A stretch of 64,000 nucleotides of DNA from Dillenia suffruticosa (taxonomy: Eukaryota > Streptophyta > Magnoliopsida > Dilleniales > Dilleniaceae): assembly GCA_033439265.1 (NCBI GenBank), contig JAVTVX010000005.1, forward strand, positions 6,272,001-6,336,000. Direction: 5' to 3'. The first letter of the stretch is position 1. Each line of letters begins with the position of its first letter. Below are positions 21,574 to 33,130 of this stretch, in pieces. The translations under genes and the position numbers were made by a program. The notes under the pieces are model-generated. The model made no database searches, was not told the origin of the DNA, and saw only the letters and a program-made list of their open reading frames with translations.

Positions 21574-21804
21574 CACTACTAAAAAAATAAGTATCAACGA
21601 TGGATAAATATCGATGGAAAAAAATCCGTCGATCTTTGTTTGATCATTTTCAATGCAATTTCTGTTTCTTCTTTCTTACTTTACCTCCTAAGACCTAGAA
21701 TATAAGAAACATAGAATCTTCTCATTTGATTTGTTGTGAGGTGTCCACTACTAGAAAAACAAGTATCGGCGATAGATAAATATCGATAGAAAAAATCTGT
21801 CGGT
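21461..21804 (+). repeat. 172-bp tandem duplication across a CACTA junction
   Basis: Units start at 21461 and 21633. Each holds ~113 bp of host flank and then the first ~60 bp of a CACTA end (CACTACTA at 21574 and 21746). The inner unit keeps only the terminus before host flank resumes. Copy 2: 63545 and 63717. Confidence 0.85.
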
Positions 21805-22213
21805 AATAGCGACGGATTTCCAACGGATTAATGTCGGACACAATATCGACGGATTAGTGACGAAAAGATTTCCATCGCTAAACCTAAAAAAATAAAAAAA
21901 ATTGTAAGATTATCAGCGACGGATTATCGATGGAATTTTTAGCGACGAAAATATTCTGTTGGTAATTAGTTGGTGAATTGGTGAAAGAAAAAAAATTAAA
22001 AAAATACATGTACAGCCATTAACGACGGATTACTGACGGAAAAATGAGCGATGGGTGGGCGGTGGGTCTGGAGCTGCAAACTTATTTTTTTCATAACTCA
22101 AAAATCAGCGACGGACGGGGTTCGTTACTGATTTTTCTTTTTTTCAACGACTGATTTTTTTTTGTTACTAATATCAGTGACAGATTTTTTCCGTCGCTGA
22201 TAATTAGTAGGTG
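21746..22213. mobile_element. Short non-autonomous CACTA element
   Basis: Begins CACTACTAGAAAAACAAG and is filled with GCGACGGAT/CGTCGCTGAT subterminal words in both orientations. It ends in CAGCGACGG-type sequence and ATTAGTAGGTG, which resembles an inverted terminus with one extra base. No coding sequence. Flanking triplets do not match (GTC left, TAG right), so the right border is tentative. Confidence 0.6.
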
Positions 22214-22225
22214 TAGGGACAGGCT

Positions 22226-22230
22226 GAATG
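22226..22230. repeat. Target-site duplication GAATG (left)
   Basis: Matches 32776-32780 directly after the other LTR. Confidence 0.9.
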
Positions 22231-24737
22231 TGTCACACCCCGAATCGGGATAGTGAGCAGCCGCCCGTTACCCTGGATGCCGGCTGTACTTTTACAGAAA
22301 ATCGGACAGAACCTCCCTATATATCGGAGATCTCCCATATTAAAATAAACCTGTTACCTGTCCAAAAGGGGCCATCCCGGCCTCAAAATGCATATATTAT
22401 CCTCCACAACAAACTAGATCATCCTACTGCACAGTCCAGGGCAACGCAAGGCTAACAAACAATTCTCCACAGTCCTAACCACAGACCTCTACTGCCATGC
22501 CCCCATCAAAGGCATGGACAGCCGCCAGTCGCCCCTCCTGTGATTTAGAGGAGGCACCGAGCGATCCTATAGGACACTTCTAAGACATGACACATTCCCA
22601 AATATAGACGCAATGAAAAAGAAATGCCTCAATGCAATGTCATGCAGTGACATGAGAGTTCCACAAATTAAATATCCATATTTATACAGTCATCCCAGAA
22701 TTATAAAAAAATGGTCATCTATAGACCTCAAAATACATATACATCATCAATACAAATTTTCAGCGGAAATACACAATAATTCCTCAAGTCCAGGCCTGAT
22801 CTCCCAAAGAAACTGAGCGTCCTAAAAGCGACACTCCTTGTCAAATACTATCTCTGAAACAAAAGGGAAATGAGGGGTGAGTACTCGGGAAAGAATACTC
22901 AGTGAGTGAGTGGGTCAATGCAGTCATCAAATATGGAGTGTGAAACTGGAGTGTCAAAAAATAAGTATATAAATCATATTTCAAATCATCATGCTTTTCA
23001 TTTCAACAATATATCACTTCACGCATTTTCAAGTCAAATATGCATCCAAAGTACCATCATTTAAAATCATAGAGCTGCCAGCCAAAAATGTCCTGGCAGA
23101 GGTCTACCGCGACCTATGACAGGGGCACCGGGGGTGTTATATGCAAATTTCTTTAAAGTGCTCTCTACCCCGGCGTTGGCGACGAACCTCGTCCAGGTGC
23201 TAGACTTGGAGAGGATATCCAATCCAAATCCAAATCCTCCCCCTTTCGGGTTCAACCTGGCTAGTACCGTGTAGATAATCAAATCATGACAACTCGTGGG
23301 ATACCCCAGGCCTAGGCATATCCGGACGCCACCAAAGCGCCTCTCACGGTGTCCTTCGTAGCTACGGAACAATACATATCAAAGCCCTCAAAGCCAAAAC
23401 CAATATTATATCAAAATGTGCCGAAATCAGGTTCATAAACCAATGCAACATATAGCATAAAATGGCACATTATACATTTCAACCACATGGATGCATAATT
23501 TCATAATTCAATAAGTTTTTGGACACTCCAACGGTTCACAAAAGTCAATTTTAAAACCAGTCAAAACATTTCCAACATACGACAAATCATGCTCATTATC
23601 AAAATGTTGTAAAACAGGATTTACATATTAAACAAAAGTATTGAAATAAATCTCACTCACAGATTTTGGGGATGGTAGCGCACTCCCCAATAACACCAAA
23701 ATACGCAAAACAAAGCGCCCCTCAATCGAGTCACCAAGAAAGCCAACCTAATCAAGTCATCACGATTTTCATCAATTTCCGACTATTTCAGGGTTTATCG
23801 TTTTTTTTTCTTAATTTCGTACGAACCCTAAATTCCTCAATTTATAAACAAATCAACTAATGCTACCTAATTTGACAAAATTTATTCAAGGGTTGAAGAG
23901 ATTTCATTTCTCTCACCTAGGATTCTTCGGATCTCGAATTTAGCTTTCGTTCGCCTATTTGTTTGGTCTAAAACTTGAATGTTTCCAAATTTGAAACAAT
24001 TGCGAACAATTTAAGTCCAATACTAAAGAATTTCGAAACCCAAGTGCGAAAATCGAAACTTAGAGTCATTTACCTTCGCAGAGGCTCACGGACTGTCACG
24101 GGCCGTGGGCCGGGCCTGATGGGCCAGGTGGGCCGCGGGCCGAACTGGGCCGCGTGCTGGACTGGGCCGCAGTGGCTAGGGTCACACTCGCGAGCTGGAT
24201 CGAGCACTCGCGCAGTGGGTCGCACGCTGGAGCGCTTGCGCTCGTGCTGGAGGTGCGCAGGGGCTCGGGTAGAGGCGCGCAAGGGCGCGCTGGGGTCGCG
24301 CGCTGGGTGTCGCGCGCTGCTCGCGCGCAGCTCGTGGGCTGCTCGCGCGCTACTCGCGGGCTGCTCGTGCTGGGCTGGCGCTGGGCTCGCGCGCTGCTCG
24401 CGCGCTGGCTTGCGCTAGCTCGCGCGCTGTTGTGCGAAGGAGAGGAGCTGCAGCGGCGCTCGTGCAGAGAGGAGCTGCAGCGGCTCGCTCGCGGGAGGGG
24501 GGAAGCTGCAGCGGCTGTGGGTGGCGCTGGTGGTGACCGGCGGTGTTGGCGGCGGCGGCGGCAGCGGGAGGGGAAGAGACACGGCGGCGGGGAGAAGGGA
24601 AAAGAGAGAAGAAAGAGGGAGAGAAGAAGAGGGAGAGAGAAGAGAGAAGAGAGGGGAAAAGAGAGAGAAAATTGGGCTTTAAGCCCTAATTTTGTTTTTT
24701 ATTTTTTTTTTTATTTTTTTTTTAATTGGGTATTACA
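22231..24737 (-). repeat. 3' LTR of the minus-strand Tekay element
   Basis: 2507 bp; on the plus strand TGTCACACC...GGTATTACA. It shares landmarks with the other LTR families: hairpins near 22883-22904 and 23299-23323, the 'GGTCTACCGCGACC' block, and a GC-rich GCTGCTCGCGC minisatellite (24295-24430) shorter than in the 5' LTR. Confidence 0.93.
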
Positions 24738-24756
24738 TTTTCTAACCCCCTAAAAA
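24738..24756 (-). promoter_or_regulatory. Polypurine tract
   Basis: On the minus strand TTTTTAGGGGGTTAGAAA directly before the 3' LTR. It is the same motif as in the deleted element. Confidence 0.85.
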
Positions 24757-24785
24757 CAAGTCTCGTCCTCGAGACTAAAAGAAAA

Positions 24786-26801
24786 CTATACAGAAAATAG
24801 ATGGGAGTACTGTTTCCTCATGGCTTCCTCAGGCTCCCAAGTTTGTTCCTCGACCTGGTCGCTCCTCCACAAGACTTTGACAAGAGGAACCTCTTTGCTC
24901 CGTAGCTTTCTGACCTGTCGATCCAGAATAGTCACGGGCTGAACAGGTAAACTCAAGTCCTCTCGAAGCTCAACTGGCGGAGCTTCTAAAATGTGTGAGG
25001 GATCTGGCTGATATCTCCTAAGTACTGAGACATGAAATACATCGTGAACACGCGATAGATCTGCTGGCAGCTCCAATTTATATGCTACACTTCCGACCCT
25101 GTCAAGGATACGGAATGACCCAATATACCTGGGACTCAACTTCCCTCGCTGCCCAAATCGAATGACTCCCTTCAAGAGAGATATCTTTAAGAATACCATG
25201 TCTCCCACAGTAAACTCTAGAGGTCGCCGCCTACGATCTGCATAGGATTTCTGTCTATCCTGGGCGGCTTTCATCCGCGTACGGATAATCCTCACTTTCT
25301 CCTTCGTCTCCTCTACCAGCTCAACATTGGTGAGTCGTCGCTCACCAACCTCATCCCAGCACAACGGGGTACGACACTTCCTCCCATACAATGCCTCATA
25401 AGGTGGCATGCCAATGCTCGCCTGATAGCTATTATTATAAGCGAATTCCACCAACGGAAGATGCCGATCCCAACTCCCCCGGAAATCCATAACACATGCC
25501 CTAAACATGTCCTCTAAAGTCTGAATAGTTCTCTCTGACTGACCATCTGTCTGGGGGTGATACGCTGTGCTGAAATTCAGTCTAGTACCCAAAGCCTCCT
25601 GCAGACTGGGCCAAAAACGGGATGTAAATCTGGGGTCTCGATCTGATACTATCGACACTGGAACCCCAGGCAGTCTCACAATCATATCAATATAGAGGCG
25701 TGCCAACCTTTCAAGCGAGTAATCACCCCTAATCGGGATGAAATGTGCGGACTTAGTAAGTCGGTCAACTATCACCCAAATAGCATCATGCTGTGCCGAA
25801 GTCCGCGGTAATCCCACTACAAAATCTATCGTGATATGCTCCCACTTCCACTCAGGAATGGGAAGGGACTGCAAAGTGCCAGCTGGACGCTGGTGCTCAG
25901 CCTTCACCTGCTGACATACAAGGCAACAAGCAATGAATTCTGCAATTTCCCGTTTCATACCCGACCACCAATAACTGTCTCTGATGGTGCGGTACATTTT
26001 GGTACTACCGGGATGTAAAGCATAGGCAGATGAATGAGCCTCCTCAAGAATAGCCCTGCGGAGATCACTATCTGCCGGTACACATACTCGATCTCGAAAA
26101 ACCAACAGTCTATCCTTGCGAACTCTAAAGTCGTCAATATCACCTCTGCTGGCTTTCTCATAAATATCTCGGAGCTCTTCGTCACTCTGCTGAAGCTCCC
26201 TGATACGATCGAGCAAACTCTGTCGAACCTCAAATCTGGCTAGTATAGCTCCCTGATCATCACTAGCCAACCTGACTCCCAAAGCTCGGAGTCCCAATAA
26301 ACACGAGAGATAAGTACTCTCGGTAGTCTGAGAAGAGGAAGATGACTTCCGACTCAAGGCATCAGCCACCACATTAGCCTTGCCCGGATGATAATCAATA
26401 ATGAGGTCATAATCCTTTAGCAGCTCTAACCATCTCCGCTGCCTCAAATTCAGCTCCCTCTGAGTGAACAGATACTTTAGACTTTTGTGATCTGTAAACA
26501 CTCTGCATGTGACCACATATAAATAGTGGCGCCATATCTTTAGCGCAAAGACTATGGCCGCCAACTCTAAATCGTGCGTAGGATAATTCACCTCATGCTT
26601 CTTTAGCTGCCGCGAAGCATAGGCGATAACTCTACCATCCTGCATCAATACACAGCCCAATCCCTGCCTGCTGGCGTCACTGTACACCACATACTCTCGA
26701 CTACTCGTGGGAAGGGCTAGAATCGGAGCGGACGTCAATCGCTGTTTGAGCTCTTGAAAGCTCACCTCACAACGATCATCCCATACAAACTTGACACATT
26801 T
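24786..26801 (-). pseudogene. pol: RNase H, integrase and chromodomain-like tail
   Basis: Open for 659 residues from a GTG at 26765, and in frame back to the TGA at 26802-26804. Numbering from that GTG, RNase H occupies about 20-140 with D30, E67, D92 and D135. The integrase zinc finger uses H244, H251, C281 and C284. The integrase core has D314, D375 and E411, with exactly 35 residues between the last two as in the DD35E family. The GPY-like region is about 530-590, and the chromodomain-like tail is 627-657. It is expected to degrade template RNA and insert the cDNA in the nucleus. All catalytic residues are present, but it cannot be made without passing the upstream stop codons. It has no start codon of its own. 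Confidence 0.93.
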
Positions 26802-27815
26802 TCACGTCAATCTAGATAACGGAGCCGCAATTTGAGAAAAGCCCTCTACAAACCTGCGGTAATACCCGGCTAGATCAAGAAAACTCCTGATCTCAGTCAC
26901 TGTCTGTGGCTGCTCCCATCTCAAGATAGCCTCAACGTTCTGCGGATCAACAAAGATACCTTCCGCAGAAACTACATGGCCAAGAAAACCAATCTGCCGC
27001 AACCAAAATTCACACTTGGTGAACTTGGCATAAAGCTGTCTCTCACGAAGAGTCTGCAAAATCACCCTAAGGTGCTGAGCATGCTCATCATCACTCCGCG
27101 AGTAGACTAAGATATCATCAATAAAAACAATGACAAACCGATCCAAATAATCGTGAAAAATTCGGTTCATTAGGTCCATAAATGCGGCAGGGGCATTAGT
27201 CAGCCCAAACGGCATGATCAAAAACTCATAATGTCCGTATCGGGTGCGGAAAGCCGTCTTAGGCACATCCTCAGCCCTAATCCGCAGTTGATGGTAACCC
27301 GATCGGAGATCTATCTTTGAAAATACTCTGGCACCCTGTAACTGATCAAAGAGATCATCAATACGTGGTAGTGGGTACCGATTTTTAACGGTAACTTTGT
27401 TCAGCTGTCTATAATCTACACATAGCCGAAATGTGCCGTCCTTCTTTTTCACAAACAACACCGGTGCACCCCACGGAGACGTGCTAGGACGGATAAACCC
27501 CTTATCCAGCAACTCTTGCAGCTGGACCTTGAGCTCTCTCAGCTCAGCCGGCGCCATCCTGTATGGCGGCATAGAGATAGGGGTAGTCCCCGGAGCTAAA
27601 TCGATCTCAAAGTCAAACTCCCGAACAGGTGGTAGTCCGGGCAGCTCCTCGGGAAAAACATCAGGAAAATCCTGTACCACTGGGACATCCTCCAGTTTCG
27701 GTCCCTGAGCAGTGGTGTCAATGATATGAGCCAGGTAAGCCGCGCATCCGTGGCGAATCATGCATCTGGCCTCCAAAACTGAAATGACACAGCGGGGTAA
27801 AGCCCGCCTCTCGCC
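26802..27815 (-). pseudogene. pol: reverse transcriptase domain
   Basis: Encodes the Ty3/gypsy RT. From the Met at 27776, the first catalytic Asp is D156 in [12 protein letters not shown], and the YxDD box is FIDD with D220 and D221. The motifs [12 protein letters not shown] and GFLGHVVS are intact. The frame is continuous with protease upstream (separated by a TAG at 27816-27818) and RNase H downstream. The TGA at 26802-26804 follows RLT; a C-to-T change of an Arg CGA would explain it (inference). The enzyme copies element RNA into cDNA in virus-like particles. Confidence 0.93.
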
Positions 27816-28168
27816 CTAAAAAATCAACACTGGCCGATCGGGTCTTCGAAATTCCACCTGCTTCTTAAAGCAGTCAACTGAAGCCCGATGAATATGTAGC
27901 CAGTCCATCCCCAAGATGGCATCAAAATCAGTCATGGCGAGAGGGATTAGATCTGCCTTCAGCACTGTATCCCCAACTTTGATTTCACATTCTCTGTACA
28001 CTGTGCCGCGCACAATCTGCTCACCCAGAGGAGTGATGACCGATATCTCCTTGTCCAAAAATGAGAGCGGTCTATCAGAGTGTCGGGAGAATTTATCACT
28101 CACATACGAATAATTAGACCCCGTGTCAATAAGGATACGAGCATCTATTCCGAAAATGGGTAGAGTAC
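27816..28168 (-). pseudogene. pro: aspartic protease domain
   Basis: Contains the active-site ILIDTGSNYSYVS and the second conserved block IPLAMTDFDAILGMDWL. The family enzyme cleaves the Gag-Pol polyprotein. The frame ends at a TAG (27816-27818), after which homology continues in the same frame into the RT linker ([13 protein letters not shown]), so the TAG looks like a nonsense mutation. The amino end has no upstream coding link except through the proposed 246-nt intron or an ATG at 28175. Confidence 0.9.
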
Positions 28169-28414
28169 CTATCATTTGAACAAATACACATAAACTTAGA
28201 ATAATTTCAAACCTGATATGTATATATATATGTCAAAATATTTGAGCCTTTAGGGCTTCTACAACCTCGGTGTACAAAGATGTCAGAGAGGTATCATGTC
28301 GACAAAAGGGAACACAACTCAAAATACCTATACGACTGATACAATGCTGACATCCTCAAAAGAAGTGAAAATACGAATAATGATCCTATTCTACAGGATC
28401 AGAAGGAGGAGTAC
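28169..28414 (-). other. Possible intron between gag and protease
   Basis: On the minus strand ATGG|GTACTC opens and a T-rich tract ending AAATGATAG| closes a 246-nt segment containing the gag stop codon. Both sides are in compatible phase, so removal would join the gag and protease frames. The deleted element has an equivalent 104-nt segment at 13985-14088. Prediction only; re-initiation at the ATG of 28175 is an alternative. Confidence 0.45.
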
Positions 28415-29846
28415 CCATGATGATGTCGGGATTCGCCTGGGCGTCCTCATGCGTCATGGCATAAACCCGGGCCTGAGCCCTAGGCTGCTGTCGTGCCTGA
28501 GTCTGCACTGTGTTACTCCCAGTGGTCACCCTGGGAGTAGAAACTGCTGGCCGAACAGGCTGCCCCTGCTGTCCCATACGAAGAGTATTAGTGCGGCTCA
28601 GTGAACTCTGTGTTCCGAGTCCTAGCTCAGGGCAAGAACTCCTAATATGCCCCGGCTTCCCACAGTGGAAGCAAGTGACCGTCACTGAACAAGCTCCGCT
28701 CGGATGGGACTGACTGCACCTGCGGCAATAAGGGTGCCGCTGAGTAGTAAACTGTGCAGGGTGAGTCGGTGCGGGCTGTCTAAACCCCTGGGAGTACTGT
28801 CCCCGTCCCAGCTCAGGAAATCCAGATCCAAATCCGCCTCTGTACGAACTGGATCCCCTGCCCCTCTTGGAATTCTCCGCAAAATGAGACTTCTCCTTCT
28901 TTCTCTTCTGCTCTCTGCTCTCTCTCTGCCTAGTCTCAGCGCGGACCAAAGCCTCCGCGCGGTGAGCAGAGTCTATCACCTCGGCCAGTGTAAACTGTGG
29001 AGTAACAGTCATATACCTCTTTATGCTGAGGCTAAGACCGTCCTCAAACTTGAAGCGCAAATACTAAGGTGTGGCAAGATCTGGTACAAATGCGGCAAGT
29101 CTCCGCAAGTCTGCCTCATACTCCGAGACAGATCTGGACCCCTGTGTAAGCCGTCCCAACTCTGACCTCATCCGGTCCTGCTGGTAGAGTGGGAAAAATC
29201 TGCGGTCAAACTCCCGAAGGAAGTCGTCCCACCGCAATGGCTCTATCGCCTCATCAGTAAGGGTCTCCCACCATGAGAGGGCCTCTCCCCCTAATAATCG
29301 CTCTGCCACTTTCAGGCAGAGCTCCTCTCCAATCCCCAGATCGGTCAAAATCCTGCGGGTGCGGTTGATCCAATGCTTGGCTGCCGCAGCATCACCAAGC
29401 CCTGTGAAATCTGTGCACCCTAGCTGACGGGCCTCCTTAACCAACTGAGTCAGCTCATGTACCCGTCTAAGAATAGCCGATGTGGCCTCACTCGGCTCGG
29501 ACAAAGTAGAAGGACCGGCCACCGGCGGTGGAACCGGTGCCGTAGGAACTGGCGCCGCTGCAGGTGCAGGAGCCGCTGTAGGTGGTGGTGGGGGCGGAAT
29601 CTGAACCCCATGCGAAGCGTACCACTCATACACCTGCCTAAAGGCGTCGAGTGTGGGTACAGGAGTCTCAGCCTGAGCAGCTGGCTGAGTAGGTGCCGGT
29701 GGTGGCACGCGAGTCGAGGTACGATCCTCCGGCTCATCTAAGTCCTCTCGTACTCGTGGGGTCTCGGGTGCCCGAGGTGCATCTGGCACTAACAGACCCT
29801 CAAGCGATGCGAATCTAGCACCTCTCCTTCCACGTCTAGGTGGCAT
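28386..29846 (-). pseudogene. gag with one in-frame stop
   Basis: Starts MPPRRGRRGARF at 29846. A Pro/Ala-rich linker (about 75-115) precedes the Retrotrans_gag region (about 155-255, with the W-rich ALSWWETL and FDRRFFP). A TAG at 29064-29066 follows residue 260. The frame then continues 225 codons through a basic region to a degenerate CRRC..H..C knuckle and a proper CX2CX4HX4C zinc knuckle (CFHCGKPGHIRSSC, about 28629-28673). It ends at 28386. Gag forms the virus-like particle and binds RNA. The stop would remove the nucleocapsid part, so this copy is probably inactive unless the stop is read through. Confidence 0.92.
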
Positions 29847-30149
29847 AATTCTGCAAGAGAAAGATGCTTATTATCATAAAAAGAGTAGGCACGGTTCAAG
29901 AATTTTGAACTAATCATAGCATGGCTACCTTCACAAAAGGATGAGATTCTTAGTTCAATAGGAGAAGAATATAGCAAGTTAGGTTAGATACAACCGTATC
30001 TAACCCCCTAAAATAGATGAACTCATATGCCTATGACCATGCACTGGGACTTCATGACTGTATGAAACTCTCATGCATTGAGAACTTTAAACACAACACA
30101 AGTGGGAATGTTTTCAAAACTCTCTTCCTCCATAGCTCTCAACCAAGTC
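29847..30149 (-). other. Leader between primer site and gag
   Basis: Untranslated leader. It holds one polypurine-like motif at 30000-30013 (minus strand TTTTAGGGGGTTAG) and a block conserved with 12700-12790 of the deleted element. Confidence 0.7.
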
Positions 30150-30161
30150 TCTCTAATACCA
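30150..30161 (-). promoter_or_regulatory. Primer-binding site, two mismatches to consensus
   Basis: On the minus strand TGGTATTAGAGA, seven bases inside the 5' LTR. The tRNA-iMet consensus is TGGTATCAGAGC. Confidence 0.8.
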
Positions 30162-30168
30162 ATCCAAC

Positions 30169-32775
30169 TGTCACACCCCGAACCGGGATAGTGAGCAGCC
30201 GCCCGTTACCTTGGATGCCGGCTGTACTTTTACAGAAAATCGGACAGAACCTCCCCATATATCGGAGATCTCCCATATTAAAATAAACCTGTTACCTGTC
30301 CAAAAGGAATCATCCCGGCCTCAAAATGCATATATTATCCTCCACAACAAACTAGATCATCCTACTGCACAATCCAGGGCAACGCAAGGCTAACAAACAA
30401 TTCTCCACAGTCCTAACCACAGACCTCTACTGCCATGCCCCCTTCAAAGGCATGGACAGCCGCCAGTCGCCCCTCCTGTGATTTAGAGGAGGCACCGAGC
30501 GATCCTATAGAACACTTCTAAGACATGACACATTCCCAAATATAGACGCAATGAAAAAGAAATGCCTCAATGCAATGTGATGCAGTGACATGAGAGTTCC
30601 ACAAATTAAATATCCATATTTATACAGTCATCCCAAAATTATAAAAAAATGGTCATCTATAGACCTCAAAATACATATACATCATCAATACAAATTTTCA
30701 GCGGAAATACACAATAATTCCTCAAGTCCAGGCCTGATCTCCCAAAGAAACTGAGCGTCCTAAAAGCGACACTCCTTGTCAAATACTATCTCAGAAACAA
30801 AAGGGAAATGAGGGGTGAGTACTCGGGAAAGAATACCCAGTGAGTGAGTGGGTCAATGCAGTCATCAAATATGGAGTGTGAAACTGGAGTGTCAAAACAT
30901 AAGTATATAAATCATATTTCAAATCATCATACTTTTCATTTCAACAATATATCACTTCACGCATTTTCAAGTCAAATATGCATCCAAAGTACCATCATTT
31001 AAAATCATAGAGCTGCCAGCCGAAAATGTCCTGGCAGAGGTCTACCGCGACCTATGACAGGCGCACCGGGGGTGTTATATGCAAATTTCTTTAAAGTGCT
31101 CTCTACCCCGGCGTTGGCGACGAACGTCGTCCAGGTGCTAGACTTGGAGAGGATATCCAATCCAAATCCAAATCCTCCCCCTTTCGGGTTCAACCTGGCT
31201 AGTACCGTGTAGATAATCAAATCACGACAACTCGTGGGATACCTCAGGCCTAGGCATATCCGGACGCCACCAAAGCGCCTCTCACGGTGTCCTTCGTAGC
31301 TACGGAACAATACATATCAAAGCCCTCAAGGCCAAAACCAATATCATATCAAAATGTGCCGAAATCAGGTTCATAAACCAATGCAACATATAGCATAAAA
31401 TGACACATTATACATTTCAACCACATGGATGAATAATTTCATAATTCAATACAGTTTTTGGACACTCCAACAGTTCACAAAAGTCAATTTTAAAACCAGT
31501 CAAAACATTTCCAACATACGACAAATCATGCTCATTATCAAAATGTTGTAAAACATGATTTACATATTAAACAAAAGTATTGAAATAAATCCCACTCACA
31601 GATTTTGGGGAAGGTAGCGCACTCCCCAATAACACCAAAATACGCAAAACAAAGCGCCCCTCAATCGAGTCACCAAGAAAGCCAACCTAATCAAGTCATC
31701 ACGATTTTCATCAATTTCTGACTATTTCAGGGTTTATCATTTTTTTCTTAATTTCGTACGAACCCTAAATTCCTCAATTTATAAACAAATCAACTAATGC
31801 TACCTAATTTGACAAAATTTATTCAAGGGTTGAAGAGATTTCATTTCTCTCACCTAGGATTCTTCGGATCTCGAATTTAGCTTTCGTTCGCCTGTTGGTT
31901 TGTTCTAAAACCTGAATGTTTTCAAATTTGAAACAATTGCGAACAATTTAAGTCCAATACTAAAGAATTTCGAAACCCAAGTGCGAAAATCGAAACTTAG
32001 AGTCATTTACCTTCGCAGAGGCTCACGGATTGTCACGGGCCGTCGCGGGCCGTGGGCCGCGGGCTGGCGGGCCTGATGGGCCTGGTGGGCCGCGGGCCGG
32101 ACTGGGTCGCGTGCTGGACTGGGCCGCAGTGGCTAGGGTCACGCTCGCGAGCTGGATCGAGCACTCGCGCAGTGGATCGCACGCTGGAGCGCTTGCGCTC
32201 GTGCTGGAGGTGCGCAGGGGCTCGGGCAGAGGCGCGCAAGGGCGCGCTGGGTGTCGCGCGCTGCTCGTGTGCTGATCGAGCGCTGTTCGCGCGCTGCTCA
32301 CGCGCTGCTCGCGGGCTGCTCGCGCGCTGCGCGCGGGCTGCTCGCGCGCTGCTCGCGGGCTGCTCGCGCGCTGCTCGCGGGCTGCTCGCGGGCTGCTCGT
32401 GCTGGGCTGGTGCTGGGCTCGCGCGCTGGCTCGCGCTAGCTCGCGCGCTGTTGTGCGAAGGAGAGGAGCTGCAGCGGCGCTCGTGCAGAGAGGAGCTGCA
32501 GCGGCTCGCTCGCGGGAGGGGGGAAGCTACAGCGGCTGTGGGTGGCGCTGGTGGTGACCGGCGGTGCTGGCGGCGGCGGCGGCAGCGGGAGGGGAAGAGA
32601 CACGGCGGCGGGGAGAAGGGAAAAGAGAGAAGAAAGAGGGAGAGAAGAAGAGGGAGAGAGAAGAGAGAAGAGAGGGGAAAAGAGAGAGAAAATTGGGCTT
32701 TAAGCCCTAATTTTGTTTTTTATTTTCTTTTTTTTTTATTTATTTATTTATTTATTTTTTTAATTGGGTATTACA
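30169..32775 (-). repeat. 5' LTR of the minus-strand Tekay element
   Basis: 2607 bp, 100 bp longer than its partner. The difference is mainly extra GCTGCTCGCGC minisatellite units at 32260-32400. It carries the splice-like segment 31912-32010 and a second conserved donor at 31853 (CCTAG|GTGAGAG on the minus strand). Promoter elements were not pinpointed. Confidence 0.93.
31912..32010 (-). other. Splice-like mini-intron inside the LTR
   Basis: On the minus strand GCGAAG|GTAAATGA and ACATTCAG|GTTTTAG, 99 nt apart; counterpart of 10606-10705. Confidence 0.4.
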
Positions 32776-33130
32776 GAATGCATATGTCTTGTATGGACCC
32801 GACCCATCTATTTTGCCATGTAGTACCGGTAAGTTAGTATATATATGCCTATGTTCATCTAGTGTGTAGAAGTGCCAAGTTGAGAGTGTGGGTGTTTTGG
32901 GGCTAGGGTTTCAAGAGAGAGATCTTCAGCATTGTTCCTCCACCCTCTTTCTCTTCGATAGTAGATTTGCTTCTCCTCACCTGTGGATGTAGGCTTGCAA
33001 GCAGAACCACATATAACTTGTGTTTGCTTGTTCTTTGTATGTTGTCTTTCTCTTTACTTTTTTGATTGATTTCTATCTTTCTATTATAGTTGCCGGATGT
33101 ATTTGATTCATCCGAATACATGTTTTCATC
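32776..33130 (+). repeat. Copia-LTR-like fragment
   Basis: Resembles the promoter and leader half of a plant Ty1/copia LTR: AGTATATATATGCC (TATA-like, near 32836), 'GGCTAGGGTTTCAAGAGAGAG', and GTGGATGTAGGC followed by GAACCACATATAACTTGTG (about 32982-33025). No internal copia domains or second LTR were found. Confidence 0.4.

Larger units (their letters stand above)
1..21916. repeat. Upstream copy of a ~39.7-kb direct duplication
   Basis: This interval is matched in the same order and orientation by 39717-64000. Every landmark recurs: CACTA right end, degenerate LTR, RALF-a, deleted Tekay element with the same GTTTG target duplication, RALF-b and the 172-bp duplicated CACTA junction. The offset is 39716 at the left edge, about 39703-39710 across RALF-a, and 42084 at the right edge. 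The last jump comes mainly from a solo LTR present only in the other copy. Differences seen by eye are scattered SNPs and small indels. The true unit ends cannot be fixed, because the left match begins at the window edge. Confidence 0.95.
22231..32775 (-). mobile_element. Nearly complete Tekay/Del-type Ty3/gypsy retrotransposon
   Basis: 10545 bp with GAATG target duplications. On the minus strand: 5' LTR (32775-30169), primer site, leader, gag, protease, RT, RNase H, integrase with a chromodomain-like tail, polypurine tract, 3' LTR (24737-22231). The domain order, long LTRs and C-terminal VPLVKVLW...TWEPE tail place it in the Tekay/Del chromovirus lineage. The LTRs differ by roughly 15 substitutions over the first ~780 bp by eye, so the insertion is not brand new. 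Only three in-frame stops break the coding frames. No frameshift is needed within gag or within pol. Confidence 0.95.
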
